21,026 bases of DNA, from assembly GCA_964643605.1 (NCBI GenBank), contig CAZXTF010000015.1, positions 1-21,026 of the forward strand, in the 5' to 3' direction. The stretch's first letter is position 1. The number at the start of each line of letters is the position of its first letter. Below the pieces are notes generated by a model. That model searched no databases, had not been told where the DNA came from, and saw only the letters and a list, made by a program, of their open reading frames with translations. This DNA comes from CAMTWJ01 sp964643605 (lineage in GTDB: Bacteria; Patescibacteriota; Saccharimonadia; Saccharimonadales; 2-12-FULL-41-12). The position numbers and the translations under genes are program-made. Below, piece after piece: positions 1 to 6,450 of this stretch.

Positions 1-26
1 AAAAGAGGCATAACTGCCCTCTTTTT
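1..26. terminator. Terminator-like hairpin at the left edge
   Basis: Bases 1-10 pair with 15-25 around a TAAC loop (11-14). The stem has ten pairs, with one bulged C at 17, and is followed by a run of five T (22-26). Because the 5' arm starts with four A, the structure could also terminate leftward transcription. This geometry fits an intrinsic terminator, possibly of the gene left of the window. However, the reading frame of the NUDIX gene stays open through it, so it may instead be a hairpin inside coding sequence. Confidence 0.4.
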
Positions 27-446
27 GATAAGCCAATCGTAACCTGCGCAAAAGTATTCTTGGTTAATTCGAAAGGTGATTCACTAATTTTGCGTCGGAG
101 CGAGACGCATCCTACTCAGGCTCTAATGTCGGATATCCCGGGTGGTGAGGTAGAAGCCGGAGAGCATATCGAAGATGCGCTCCGTCGTGAAGTAAGTGAA
201 GAAACGGGACTTACTATTGAGCGCAAAAGGTTGCAGTTAGTATATGCTGACACAAGTAAAAACCACGATCGTACGTCAATTACACGCCTGTTCTATGTGT
301 ATCATCTAGACGAACTATCCTCAGATGTAACACTTAGCTGGGAGCATGATCAGTTTGAGTGGCGGTCTGTTAAAGATTGTTTTAAACTAGAGTCTATAGC
401 CTACCAAGCCGCCCAATACTGTATAGAAAACGGGATTCTTTCATAG
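1..446 (+). CDS. NUDIX hydrolase, probably 5'-partial
   Basis: NUDIX enzymes hydrolyse nucleoside diphosphates linked to another group, using a metal held by the Nudix box. The full box is visible: GEVEAGE, then seven residues, then REVSEETGL, matching GX5EX7REUXEEXGU (bases about 144-220). The substrate cannot be told from sequence; the small single-domain form suits a MutT- or ADP-ribose-type housecleaning enzyme. The frame is open to base 3, and the only visible start codon is TTG at 60, which has no ribosome binding site. Starting there would remove most of the first beta strand (VTCAKVFLVN, bases 39-68). I therefore think the gene starts upstream of the window and that bases 1-2 finish an earlier codon. 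The alternative is a TTG start at 60 just after the hairpin at 1-26. Stop is TAG. The NUDIX assignment is firm; the start is not. Confidence 0.85.
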   Translation, partial: KRHNCPLFDKPIVTCAKVFLVNSKGDSLILRRSETHPTQALMSDIPGGEVEAGEHIEDALRREVSEETGLTIERKRLQLVYADTSKNHDRTSITRLFYVYHLDELSSDVTLSWEHDQFEWRSVKDCFKLESIAYQAAQYCIENGILS

Positions 447-466
447 CGTTATAAGGGCTAAACCTC

Positions 467-514
467 TTGAATCTGCCTCTGTTTCCTGGCATACTTATGA
501 GATAAGCATAAGTA
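467..514 (+). promoter_or_regulatory. Candidate promoter with inverted-repeat operator upstream of gap
   Basis: The 92-base gap between the NUDIX gene and gap holds a possible sigma-70 promoter: TTGAAT (467-472), 17 bases, CATACT (490-495). Overlapping its -10 and expected start point is a perfect 8-bp inverted repeat, TACTTATG (492-499) and CATAAGTA (507-514), separated by seven bases. This is a good shape for a dimeric repressor site or a 5' UTR hairpin. The gap ribosome binding site, AAGGA (524-528), lies downstream. The repeat is directly visible; promoter and operator roles are inferred. Confidence 0.45.
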
Positions 515-538
515 GGGTATAAGAAGGAAACGAAAAAC

Positions 539-1552
539 ATGAAAATTAGGGTGGCGATAAACGGATTTGGTCGAATTGGGCGAAATGCGTTTAAAATTGC
601 ATTTGATCGATCAGATCTAGAAATTGTAGCAATTAACGATTTAACCGAAACTTCAACGTTAGCATACTTGCTCAAACACGACAGTAATTACGGCACATAC
701 GATCATAAAGTAGCATCTGACGAGAACCACATTATTGTGGATGGTCATAAAATTCAGGTGACAGCCGAGAAAGATCCAGCTGCATTGCCGTGGAAAGATC
801 TAAAAATAGATGTAGTTATTGAGTCTACTGGGCGATTTACGAAAAAAGAAAATGCTAGCATGCACCTGACTGCTGGTGCTAAGAAAGTCGTAATTTCAGC
901 ACCTACCAAAAGTGCAGATGTCGATACGTTAGTTATTGGTGCCAACGAGCATAAGCTAGAGCACGCTGGTGATATTGTGAGTAATGCGAGCTGTACTACC
1001 AACTCGGTGGCTGCAGTTATGTCGATTATGAACGAGGCATTTGGCGTAGAAAACGCTATGCTGACTACTGTTCATAGCTATACTGCTAGCCAAGCCTTGC
1101 AAGATGCTCCAGCAAAAGACTTGCGTGAAGCTCGAGCAGCAGCCGAGAATATCGTGCCTACCACTACCGGTGCAGCAATTGCTGTCACCAAGACACTACC
1201 AGAGCTTGAAGGCAAGTTTGATGGCCTTAGTATTCGTGTACCGAGCCCAGTTGTAAGTATTAGCGATGTAACAATGGTTATCAAAAAACACGCTACAAAA
1301 GAAGAGATTAACGATGTGTTTAAAAAAGCGGTAAAAGAGCCGTATTATCAGGGGATTTTGGATGTCTCGGAAGAGCCGTTGGTGAGCAAAGATTATGTAG
1401 GGAACAGCCATTCTGGAGTAGTAGATTTACTGCTTACCAATGTGGTTGGTGGCACGCTGGCAAAGGTTGTGACATGGTACGACAACGAGTGGGGTTATAG
1501 TAACCGGCTAGTTGAGTTGGTTGCGGATATTGGTAAATCAATCAAAGAATAA
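539..1552 (+). CDS. gap: Type I glyceraldehyde-3-phosphate dehydrogenase
   Basis: Cytosolic glycolytic enzyme that oxidises glyceraldehyde 3-phosphate, with phosphate, to 1,3-bisphosphoglycerate. At 337 aa it has the usual length. The Rossmann fingerprint GFGRIGR is at residues 9-15. Asp34 ends the second beta strand (AINDLT), which favours NAD over NADP. The catalytic Cys152 sits in SNASCTTNS, His179 in TTVHSYT, and PTTTGAA and the C-terminal WYDNEWGYSNR motif are present. ATG follows AAGGA with a ten-base spacer. Its TAA stop shares one base with the rpiB start, so gap is the first gene of the pentose/triose phosphate operon. The inverted repeat at 492-514 may control it. It links the transketolase and aldolase products of the operon to lower glycolysis. 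Confidence 0.97.
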   Translation: MKIRVAINGFGRIGRNAFKIAFDRSDLEIVAINDLTETSTLAYLLKHDSNYGTYDHKVASDENHIIVDGHKIQVTAEKDPAALPWKDLKIDVVIESTGRFTKKENASMHLTAGAKKVVISAPTKSADVDTLVIGANEHKLEHAGDIVSNASCTTNSVAAVMSIMNEAFGVENAMLTTVHSYTASQALQDAPAKDLREARAAAENIVPTTTGAAIAVTKTLPELEGKFDGLSIRVPSPVVSISDVTMVIKKHATKEEINDVFKKAVKEPYYQGILDVSEEPLVSKDYVGNSHSGVVDLLLTNVVGGTLAKVVTWYDNEWGYSNRLVELVADIGKSIKE

Positions 1553-1995
1553 TGAAGATTTATATTGGGGCAGACCATCGAGGCTTTCGACTAAAGGGCA
1601 AGCTCGTTACGTACCTAAAAAAACATGGATATGATGTTGAAGATGAGGGTGATAACAAGCTAGACCCAAACGACGATTTTCCAGAGTTTGCGGGGCGAGT
1701 AGCCGTGGCGATAAAAACTTCGAGCGATAAAGATCCGAGAGGGATACTGCTTTGTGGAAGTGGCCAGGGTATGGTAATGGCGGCTAATCGGTTTAAGGGA
1801 ATTTTTGCGGCACTGGCATGGGATACAAAGTCTGCTCAAGAATCTCGTACCGATGACAATAGCAACGTACTTTGCCTGCCTGCACATCGACTGAACGAGC
1901 AAGAAGTTAATGATATTGTGATTGCTTGGCTCAATGCTGAATTTGCTGCTGCACCTCGCTATATTAGGCGCTTAAAACAGATTGATAATTTATGA
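1552..1995 (+). CDS. rpiB: RpiB/LacAB-family sugar-phosphate isomerase, probable ribose-5-phosphate isomerase B
   Basis: Likely interconverts ribose 5-phosphate and ribulose 5-phosphate in the non-oxidative pentose phosphate pathway. At 147 aa it is normal for RpiB. The N-terminal GADHRGF (Asp8, His9) and the phosphate/catalytic loop CGSGQGM with Cys68 (equivalent to the catalytic Cys66 of E. coli RpiB) are present. Where most RpiB proteins have a REHN-type motif carrying the ring-opening His, this one reads SRTDDNSNVL, with Asp101 in the His position. It therefore belongs to a divergent subgroup, and a different aldose phosphate is possible. The start ATG overlaps the gap stop by one base (TAATG), and the stop TGA overlaps the rpe start in an ATGA junction, which implies translational coupling. 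Being next to an epimerase and transketolase supports the pentose phosphate role. Confidence 0.88.
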   Translation: MKIYIGADHRGFRLKGKLVTYLKKHGYDVEDEGDNKLDPNDDFPEFAGRVAVAIKTSSDKDPRGILLCGSGQGMVMAANRFKGIFAALAWDTKSAQESRTDDNSNVLCLPAHRLNEQEVNDIVIAWLNAEFAAAPRYIRRLKQIDNL

Positions 1996-2630
1996 TATGT
2001 CCGACTGTTACCGCAACAACTCCTAAAGAATATAAAAAACAGGTTGCTACAAATGCTTCGTTTGCGAGGCGCTTGCACATAGACCTCATGGACGGCGAAT
2101 TTGCGCCAGTAAAGTCTGTTGATTTAGCGGATGTCTGGTGGCCACATGCTGGACAGGCAGATTTGCACGTAATGTATAAGCGCCCCATGGAACATATAGA
2201 GAAGATTATTCATCTGCAGCCAAAACTTGTGATTATTCATGCCGAGGCCGAGGTGCACCATATGCATTTCGCAGCGGAGCTTCATAAAGAGGGTATTAAG
2301 GCAGGACTGGCGTTGTTGCCAGAGACCTCCGTTGCTAGTGTAGAGCCGATTTTGCATAGTTTTGACCATGTATTGATATTTAGCGGTAATCTTGGGCATC
2401 AGGGCGGCAGCCATGCCAACTTAGAACTTCTTGAAAAAGTAAAACAGGTAAAGGTGCACCACCCAAATGTCGAAATTGGCTGGGACGGCGGAGTAAATGC
2501 CGGGAACGTGGCAGCAATCTCTCGGGCTGGAGTAAGTGTGATTAACGTCGGCGGTTATATCCAAAATGCTCCTGAACCAGAGGTGATGTATGCTAAACTA
2601 TTAGCATTAACGGAAACAAAAGATGAATAA
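1992..2630 (+). CDS. rpe: Ribulose-phosphate 3-epimerase-family protein
   Basis: Predicted to interconvert D-ribulose 5-phosphate and D-xylulose 5-phosphate. It is a TIM-barrel protein of 212 aa, slightly shorter than the usual 215-230. The metal and catalytic positions of the family are kept: His29 and Asp31 in LHIDLMDG, His59 in ADLHVM, and Asp165 in GWDGGVN. The phosphate loop INVGG near residue 183 is recognisable. The usual SVNPGFGGQ-type loop is replaced by FSGNLGHQGG, so this is a divergent member, and another pentulose or hexulose phosphate cannot be excluded. ATG overlaps the rpiB stop by four bases, and its own stop lies eight bases inside the transketolase N gene. Position between rpiB and transketolase makes Rpe the natural reading. 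Confidence 0.85.
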   Translation: MICPTVTATTPKEYKKQVATNASFARRLHIDLMDGEFAPVKSVDLADVWWPHAGQADLHVMYKRPMEHIEKIIHLQPKLVIIHAEAEVHHMHFAAELHKEGIKAGLALLPETSVASVEPILHSFDHVLIFSGNLGHQGGSHANLELLEKVKQVKVHHPNVEIGWDGGVNAGNVAAISRAGVSVINVGGYIQNAPEPEVMYAKLLALTETKDE

Positions 2631-3480
2631 ACAGCTCAGTATTTCAGAACTTGAATTGAAGGCAAATGATATCCGTGAGGATATTATCCGGATGCTCGAA
2701 CACGCTGGTAGTGGGCATAGCGCAGGGCCGTTGGGGCTGGCTGATATTTTTACAGCACTTTATTTTGATATTTTGAATCATGACCCCAAAAAGCCCAACT
2801 GGAGCGAGCGGGATATCTTGCTTTTGAGCAACGGCCACTGTGTGCCAGTGCAATATGCGGCTATGGCCGAAGCTGGGTATTTTGACAAAGATGAGTTGAT
2901 GACGCTAAGGCAATTTGGGTCTCGTTTGCAGGGTCATCCAGAACGAACTAAATTGCCGGGGCTTGAGAATACTAGTGGTCCGTTGGGAAGTGGCCTGAGC
3001 CAGGCTTGTGGCATGGCGCTGGCAATGCGGATGAACAATGATCTTCATCGTTCTATATATGTAGTAATGGGCGATGGCGAACTGGACGAGGGTAATGTGT
3101 GGGAAGCAGCAATGTTGGCTGGCAAATACAAATTTGGAAATCTGATTGGTATTGTTGATCGTAATAATATCCAGATAGATGGTCCAACAGAGACAGTCAT
3201 GCCGCTCGAAGACTTGGTAGGCAAGTGGGAATCGTTTGGCTGGCACGTACTTGAGATTGATGGCAACAACATGGAGGCGATTATTGACGCCTGTGCATTG
3301 GCTCGCTCAATTGTTGAAAAGCCGGTGGTGATTATTGCTCGCACAATTCCTGGCAAAGGTGTAGATTTTATGGAGTATGACTTTACATGGCATGGTAAGC
3401 CGCCAGATCATGAGCAGGCGAAGAAGGCCTTGCATGAATTGCGAACGTTGAAGGGTAAGATTAGGGGTGAGCATGAATAG
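2623..3480 (+). CDS. tkt: Transketolase, N-terminal (pyrophosphate-binding) subunit
   Basis: First half of a split transketolase, the thiamine-diphosphate enzyme that moves two-carbon units between xylulose 5-phosphate and aldoses. At 285 aa it matches stand-alone N subunits found in archaea and many bacteria. The ThDP/metal motif begins at GDGELDEGN (Gly150-Asp151-Gly152) and ends at DRNN (Asn181-Asn182). Substrate histidines lie in GSGHSAG and SNGHC, and the GPLGSGLSQACGMAL motif is intact. Its ATG lies eight bases before the end of rpe. Its TAG stop overlaps the start of the C subunit by eight bases, so the two halves should be made in step. The C half carries the pyrimidine-binding domain, so the pair completes one enzyme. 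Confidence 0.95.
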   Translation: MNKQLSISELELKANDIREDIIRMLEHAGSGHSAGPLGLADIFTALYFDILNHDPKKPNWSERDILLLSNGHCVPVQYAAMAEAGYFDKDELMTLRQFGSRLQGHPERTKLPGLENTSGPLGSGLSQACGMALAMRMNNDLHRSIYVVMGDGELDEGNVWEAAMLAGKYKFGNLIGIVDRNNIQIDGPTETVMPLEDLVGKWESFGWHVLEIDGNNMEAIIDACALARSIVEKPVVIIARTIPGKGVDFMEYDFTWHGKPPDHEQAKKALHELRTLKGKIRGEHE

Positions 3481-4450
3481 CCTACATTTAGTGCACGATA
3501 TTCTGAGCCACGATATTGTCAGTGAGCCGATTCGTAAGGGTTTTGGTAAGGGGCTAAAAAAGGCAGGTGAGCTAAACGAAAATGTTGTTGCAGCTTGTGC
3601 AGATCTTACCGATAGCACCCAGATGAGTTTATTTAAAGAAGCATTTCCTGAGCGGTTTGTAGAGATTGGTGTGGCAGAGCAAAACTTAGTTACCGTTGGT
3701 TCTGGCTTGGCGGCTATGGGCAAAATACCTTTTGTGAGTAGCTATGCAGCGTTTAGTCCTGGCCGTAACTGGGAGCAGATCCGGACGACGATTTGTTTAA
3801 ACGATCGACCTGTAAAAGTTGTTGGCTCGCATGCAGGAGTCAGCGTGGGGCCAGATGGTGCAACTCATCAGATGCTTGAAGATATTGCTTTGATGCGAGT
3901 GCTTCCAAATATGGTGGTGATTGCTCCAGGTGACAGCGTAGAAGCAGAAAAAGCTACGCTCGCCATGGCGGTGGATAAGCGCCCAGGCTATTTACGTTTG
4001 GCTCGTGAGGCAACACCAATCATTACTACAGATGACACGCCATTTGAGATTGGAAAAGCTTATATATATACCGAGGGCAAAGACATCTCGATTATTGCCA
4101 CAGGTACAATGACCTACCAAGCTATGGTGGCGGCAGAGCATCTCTTTAAGCAAGGTATAGACGCAGAGGTTGTGCACGTTCCAACCATTAAGCCCTTGGA
4201 TGGTGTGACGATCTTAAAAAGCGCCAAAAAGACTGGCGCAGTAATTACCGTTGAAGAAGGGCAGATTGCTGGTGGTCTGGGCGGTGCAGTCGCCGAGATT
4301 TTGAGCGAACATCAGCCAACCAAGCTAAAAAGAATTGGTATGCAGGATCGTTTTGGTGAGTCTGGCAAACCAGAAGAGTTGCTGAAGCATTTTGGCCTTA
4401 CTGCCAAGCATATTGAGCTGGCTGCCCATGAAATAACAGAAAATAAATAA
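3473..4450 (+). CDS. tkt: Transketolase, C-terminal (pyrimidine-binding) subunit
   Basis: Second half of the split transketolase; it pairs with the preceding N subunit to form the ThDP site at the interface. The pyrimidine-binding domain carries the essential Glu69 in GVAEQN, followed by SSYAAF and the GSHAGVSVGPDGATHQ loop. The C-terminal domain has the usual TVEEGQIAGGLGGAV stretch. I chose ATG at 3473 because AGGGG (3463-3467) lies five bases upstream. A GTG at 3467 in the same frame would add two residues and overlap that site. Length is 325 aa. It ends 13 bases before the aldolase gene. No frameshift is involved: both halves have separate starts, ribosome binding sites and the expected domain borders. 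Confidence 0.95.
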   Translation: MNSLHLVHDILSHDIVSEPIRKGFGKGLKKAGELNENVVAACADLTDSTQMSLFKEAFPERFVEIGVAEQNLVTVGSGLAAMGKIPFVSSYAAFSPGRNWEQIRTTICLNDRPVKVVGSHAGVSVGPDGATHQMLEDIALMRVLPNMVVIAPGDSVEAEKATLAMAVDKRPGYLRLAREATPIITTDDTPFEIGKAYIYTEGKDISIIATGTMTYQAMVAAEHLFKQGIDAEVVHVPTIKPLDGVTILKSAKKTGAVITVEEGQIAGGLGGAVAEILSEHQPTKLKRIGMQDRFGESGKPEELLKHFGLTAKHIELAAHEITENK

Positions 4451-4463
4451 AGAGGAAAATATT

Positions 4464-5375
4464 ATGCCACTGACGCTAGAACAAATACGAAGAAACACCG
4501 ATGCTGCTCGTGAGCTGATGGAGCGATCTCGCAAGGAGCGCTTCGGTGTTGGGGCATTTAACTTAGATAATCAAGAGACTCTGAAAGCCGTTGCCAGAGC
4601 GGCCGTTGCTAAAAAATCACCAGTCCTTGTAGAGGTCAGCCAGGGCGAGGTTGATGCACTGGGCCTCGAAAATATCCGAGACATGGTAGACAACTACAAA
4701 GAAGAACTTGGCTTAGAGATTTATGTAAATCTAGATCACAGCCCCAGCGTAGAAGCAGCTAAAGCTGGTATAGAGGCTGGTTTTGAGTTTATTCATATTG
4801 ATATTTCGCAGGCAGATCATGACGCTAGTGAAGAAGAGATTATTGCCAAAACCAAAGAGATTGTGGAGTACGCTAAGTTTACTGGCGCATTGGTGGAAAG
4901 TGAGCCACATTATTTTGGCGGAAGTTCTAATAAGCACGATGAGAAGATCAACTACAAAGAGATAAAAAAGACCTTTACAACCCCTGATGGTGCCAAGCAA
5001 TTTGTAGAAGCTACAGGAATTGATACTTTTGCTGCCGCCATCGGCAACCTACATGGCTCATACCCAGTACCAAAAGTGCTTGACCTTGACCTGTTGAAAG
5101 AAATTCGAGCTGCGATTGATTGTAATATTAGTTTGCATGGCGGCAGCGGAACACCGCTGCACTATTTTAGGGATGCTACGAAGATTGGTGTGAGCAAGAT
5201 TAATATTAATTCTGATATGCGGATTGCATTTAGAACAACCCTCGAGAAAGTCTTAAAAGAAAATCCAAATGAATATGCAGTAGTGAAGCTTATGGATGAG
5301 GTTATCGGGGCTGTACAGGGTGTAGTAGAGAAAAAGATTGATGCATTTGGCAGTGAGGGCAAGGCTCTTTTGTAG
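4464..5375 (+). CDS. fba: Class II fructose-bisphosphate aldolase family protein
   Basis: Zinc-dependent aldolase that joins or splits dihydroxyacetone phosphate and an aldehyde, normally glyceraldehyde 3-phosphate to give fructose 1,6-bisphosphate. At 303 aa it is in the range of the short class II (FbaA/GatY-like) enzymes. Zinc ligands are visible: His92 in NLDHSPS, His197 in GNLHGSYP, and His225 in SLHGGSGTP. The phosphate-binding GVSKININSDMR follows. ATG at 4464 has GAGG (4452-4455) with an eight-base spacer. It follows transketolase C by 13 bases and precedes a PfkB-type kinase, so the substrate is probably a glycolytic or pentose-pathway bisphosphate. Tagatose bisphosphate aldolases share these motifs; the neighbours favour fructose or sedoheptulose bisphosphate. 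Confidence 0.94.
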   Translation: MPLTLEQIRRNTDAARELMERSRKERFGVGAFNLDNQETLKAVARAAVAKKSPVLVEVSQGEVDALGLENIRDMVDNYKEELGLEIYVNLDHSPSVEAAKAGIEAGFEFIHIDISQADHDASEEEIIAKTKEIVEYAKFTGALVESEPHYFGGSSNKHDEKINYKEIKKTFTTPDGAKQFVEATGIDTFAAAIGNLHGSYPVPKVLDLDLLKEIRAAIDCNISLHGGSGTPLHYFRDATKIGVSKININSDMRIAFRTTLEKVLKENPNEYAVVKLMDEVIGAVQGVVEKKIDAFGSEGKALL

Positions 5376-5431
5376 TTCTCTTACAAAAGGATTGCACAAA
5401 CTGTTTGTTTTTAGGATAATAGGAGTAAAGC

Positions 5432-6448
5432 ATGAGCAATAACAAAGAATCGGTGGGGATTGATGTACTTTCGGTAGGCGATGTGGTTACTGATGCTTTT
5501 ATAAAATTACTCGATGACAGAGCGCAGGCGTACGATACAGACCAAGGCCCAGTTTTGGCCATGCCGTTTGCCACTAAGATCCCATTTGACCACGCAGAAA
5601 TATTGCCAGCCGTAGGGAATGCCTCAAATGCCGCAGTGAATTTTGCCAAGCTTGGACTGAGGAGTGGGTTAGTCTCAAATGTTGGCGGAGACCAAGACGG
5701 GCGAAGTATTCTCGAAACACTTGAAAAGGCAAAAGTAGACACCCGTTTTGTGAAAATAAGCCCAAAAAAGAAGAGTAATTACCACTACGTACTTTGGTAT
5801 AAAGAAGAGCGTACCATACTTATTAATCACGAAGAATATACATACCATTGGCCACATCTTCGAGGGCACGAAAAACCAAAGTGGATTTACTTTAGCTCAA
5901 TCTCAAAAAATGCTCTTGAGTTTCATGATGAAATGATCGAGTCTCTAAACCGTCATCCAGAAATCAAACTAGCATTTCAGCCGGGCACATTCCAGATGGA
6001 AGCAGGGGCTGAACGTTTGGCACATGTCTATAAGCGTGCTGATCTTGTAGCAGTAAATCGGGAAGAAGCAGCGTATGTAACCGGCGGAAATGTTGATGAT
6101 ATACATGATCTATTTAACAAACTACATTCGCTTGGGCCAGAAATTGTAGTTATTAGTGATGGACCAAAGGGTAGCTATGCAAGTGATGGCGAAAATCGCT
6201 ACAAGATGCCCCTATACCCAGATCCAGCTCCTCCAGTAGAACGAACTGGAGCAGGTGATGCCTTTACTTCGACCTTTGTCGCAGCAATTATGAAGGGGAA
6301 TACGATAGAAGGGGCTTTGCAGTGGGCACCAATTACCTCGATGAACGTAGTGCAGAATGTCGGAGCGCAAGCGGGGCTATTAACCGAACGTGAATTGTCT
6401 GATCTCCTGGTAAAGGCACCTGACTGGTACAAGCCTGAACGGATATAG
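5432..6448 (+). CDS. PfkB-family sugar (phosphate) kinase
   Basis: Ribokinase-fold kinase that transfers phosphate from ATP to a sugar or sugar phosphate. The signature ERTGAGDAFTSTF holds the catalytic base Asp276 and the anion hole. The N-terminal sugar-binding motif reads VGNASNAAVNFAKLGL, in place of the common GGAPANVA form. At 338 aa it is slightly long: about 35 residues (around 27-60) sit between the first strand and that motif. Substrate cannot be read directly. Its place directly after aldolase suggests a fructose-6-phosphate or sedoheptulose-7-phosphate kinase, in an organism type that often lacks PfkA; fructokinase or ribokinase are alternatives. AGGAG (5421-5425) with a six-base spacer fixes the ATG. 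The 56-base gap before it holds a short ACAAA-CTG-TTTGT repeat plus T-run (5396-5412), perhaps a weak attenuator. Confidence 0.88.
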   Translation: MSNNKESVGIDVLSVGDVVTDAFIKLLDDRAQAYDTDQGPVLAMPFATKIPFDHAEILPAVGNASNAAVNFAKLGLRSGLVSNVGGDQDGRSILETLEKAKVDTRFVKISPKKKSNYHYVLWYKEERTILINHEEYTYHWPHLRGHEKPKWIYFSSISKNALEFHDEMIESLNRHPEIKLAFQPGTFQMEAGAERLAHVYKRADLVAVNREEAAYVTGGNVDDIHDLFNKLHSLGPEIVVISDGPKGSYASDGENRYKMPLYPDPAPPVERTGAGDAFTSTFVAAIMKGNTIEGALQWAPITSMNVVQNVGAQAGLLTERELSDLLVKAPDWYKPERI

Positions 6449-6450
6449 TC

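Noticed and set aside
4066..4078. TA dinucleotide repeat in transketolase C
   Set aside because: Only about five units within a coding region; too short to be a meaningful repeat.
2623..4450. Transketolase in two frames as a frameshifted pseudogene
   Set aside because: Each half has its own start and ribosome binding site, the break falls at the known domain border, and all cofactor motifs are intact. Split transketolases are common.
5392..5420. Promoter for the PfkB kinase (TTGCAC, 17 bases, GATAAT)
   Set aside because: Transcription from it would start after the clear AGGAG ribosome binding site at 5421-5425, removing it, and the -35 matches only three bases. Read-through from gap is simpler.
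5302..5742. Long minus-strand open frame across the fba-pfkB junction
   Set aside because: It lies antisense to two well-supported genes, has Ser/Pro-rich composition typical of a shadow frame, and no recognisable motif.
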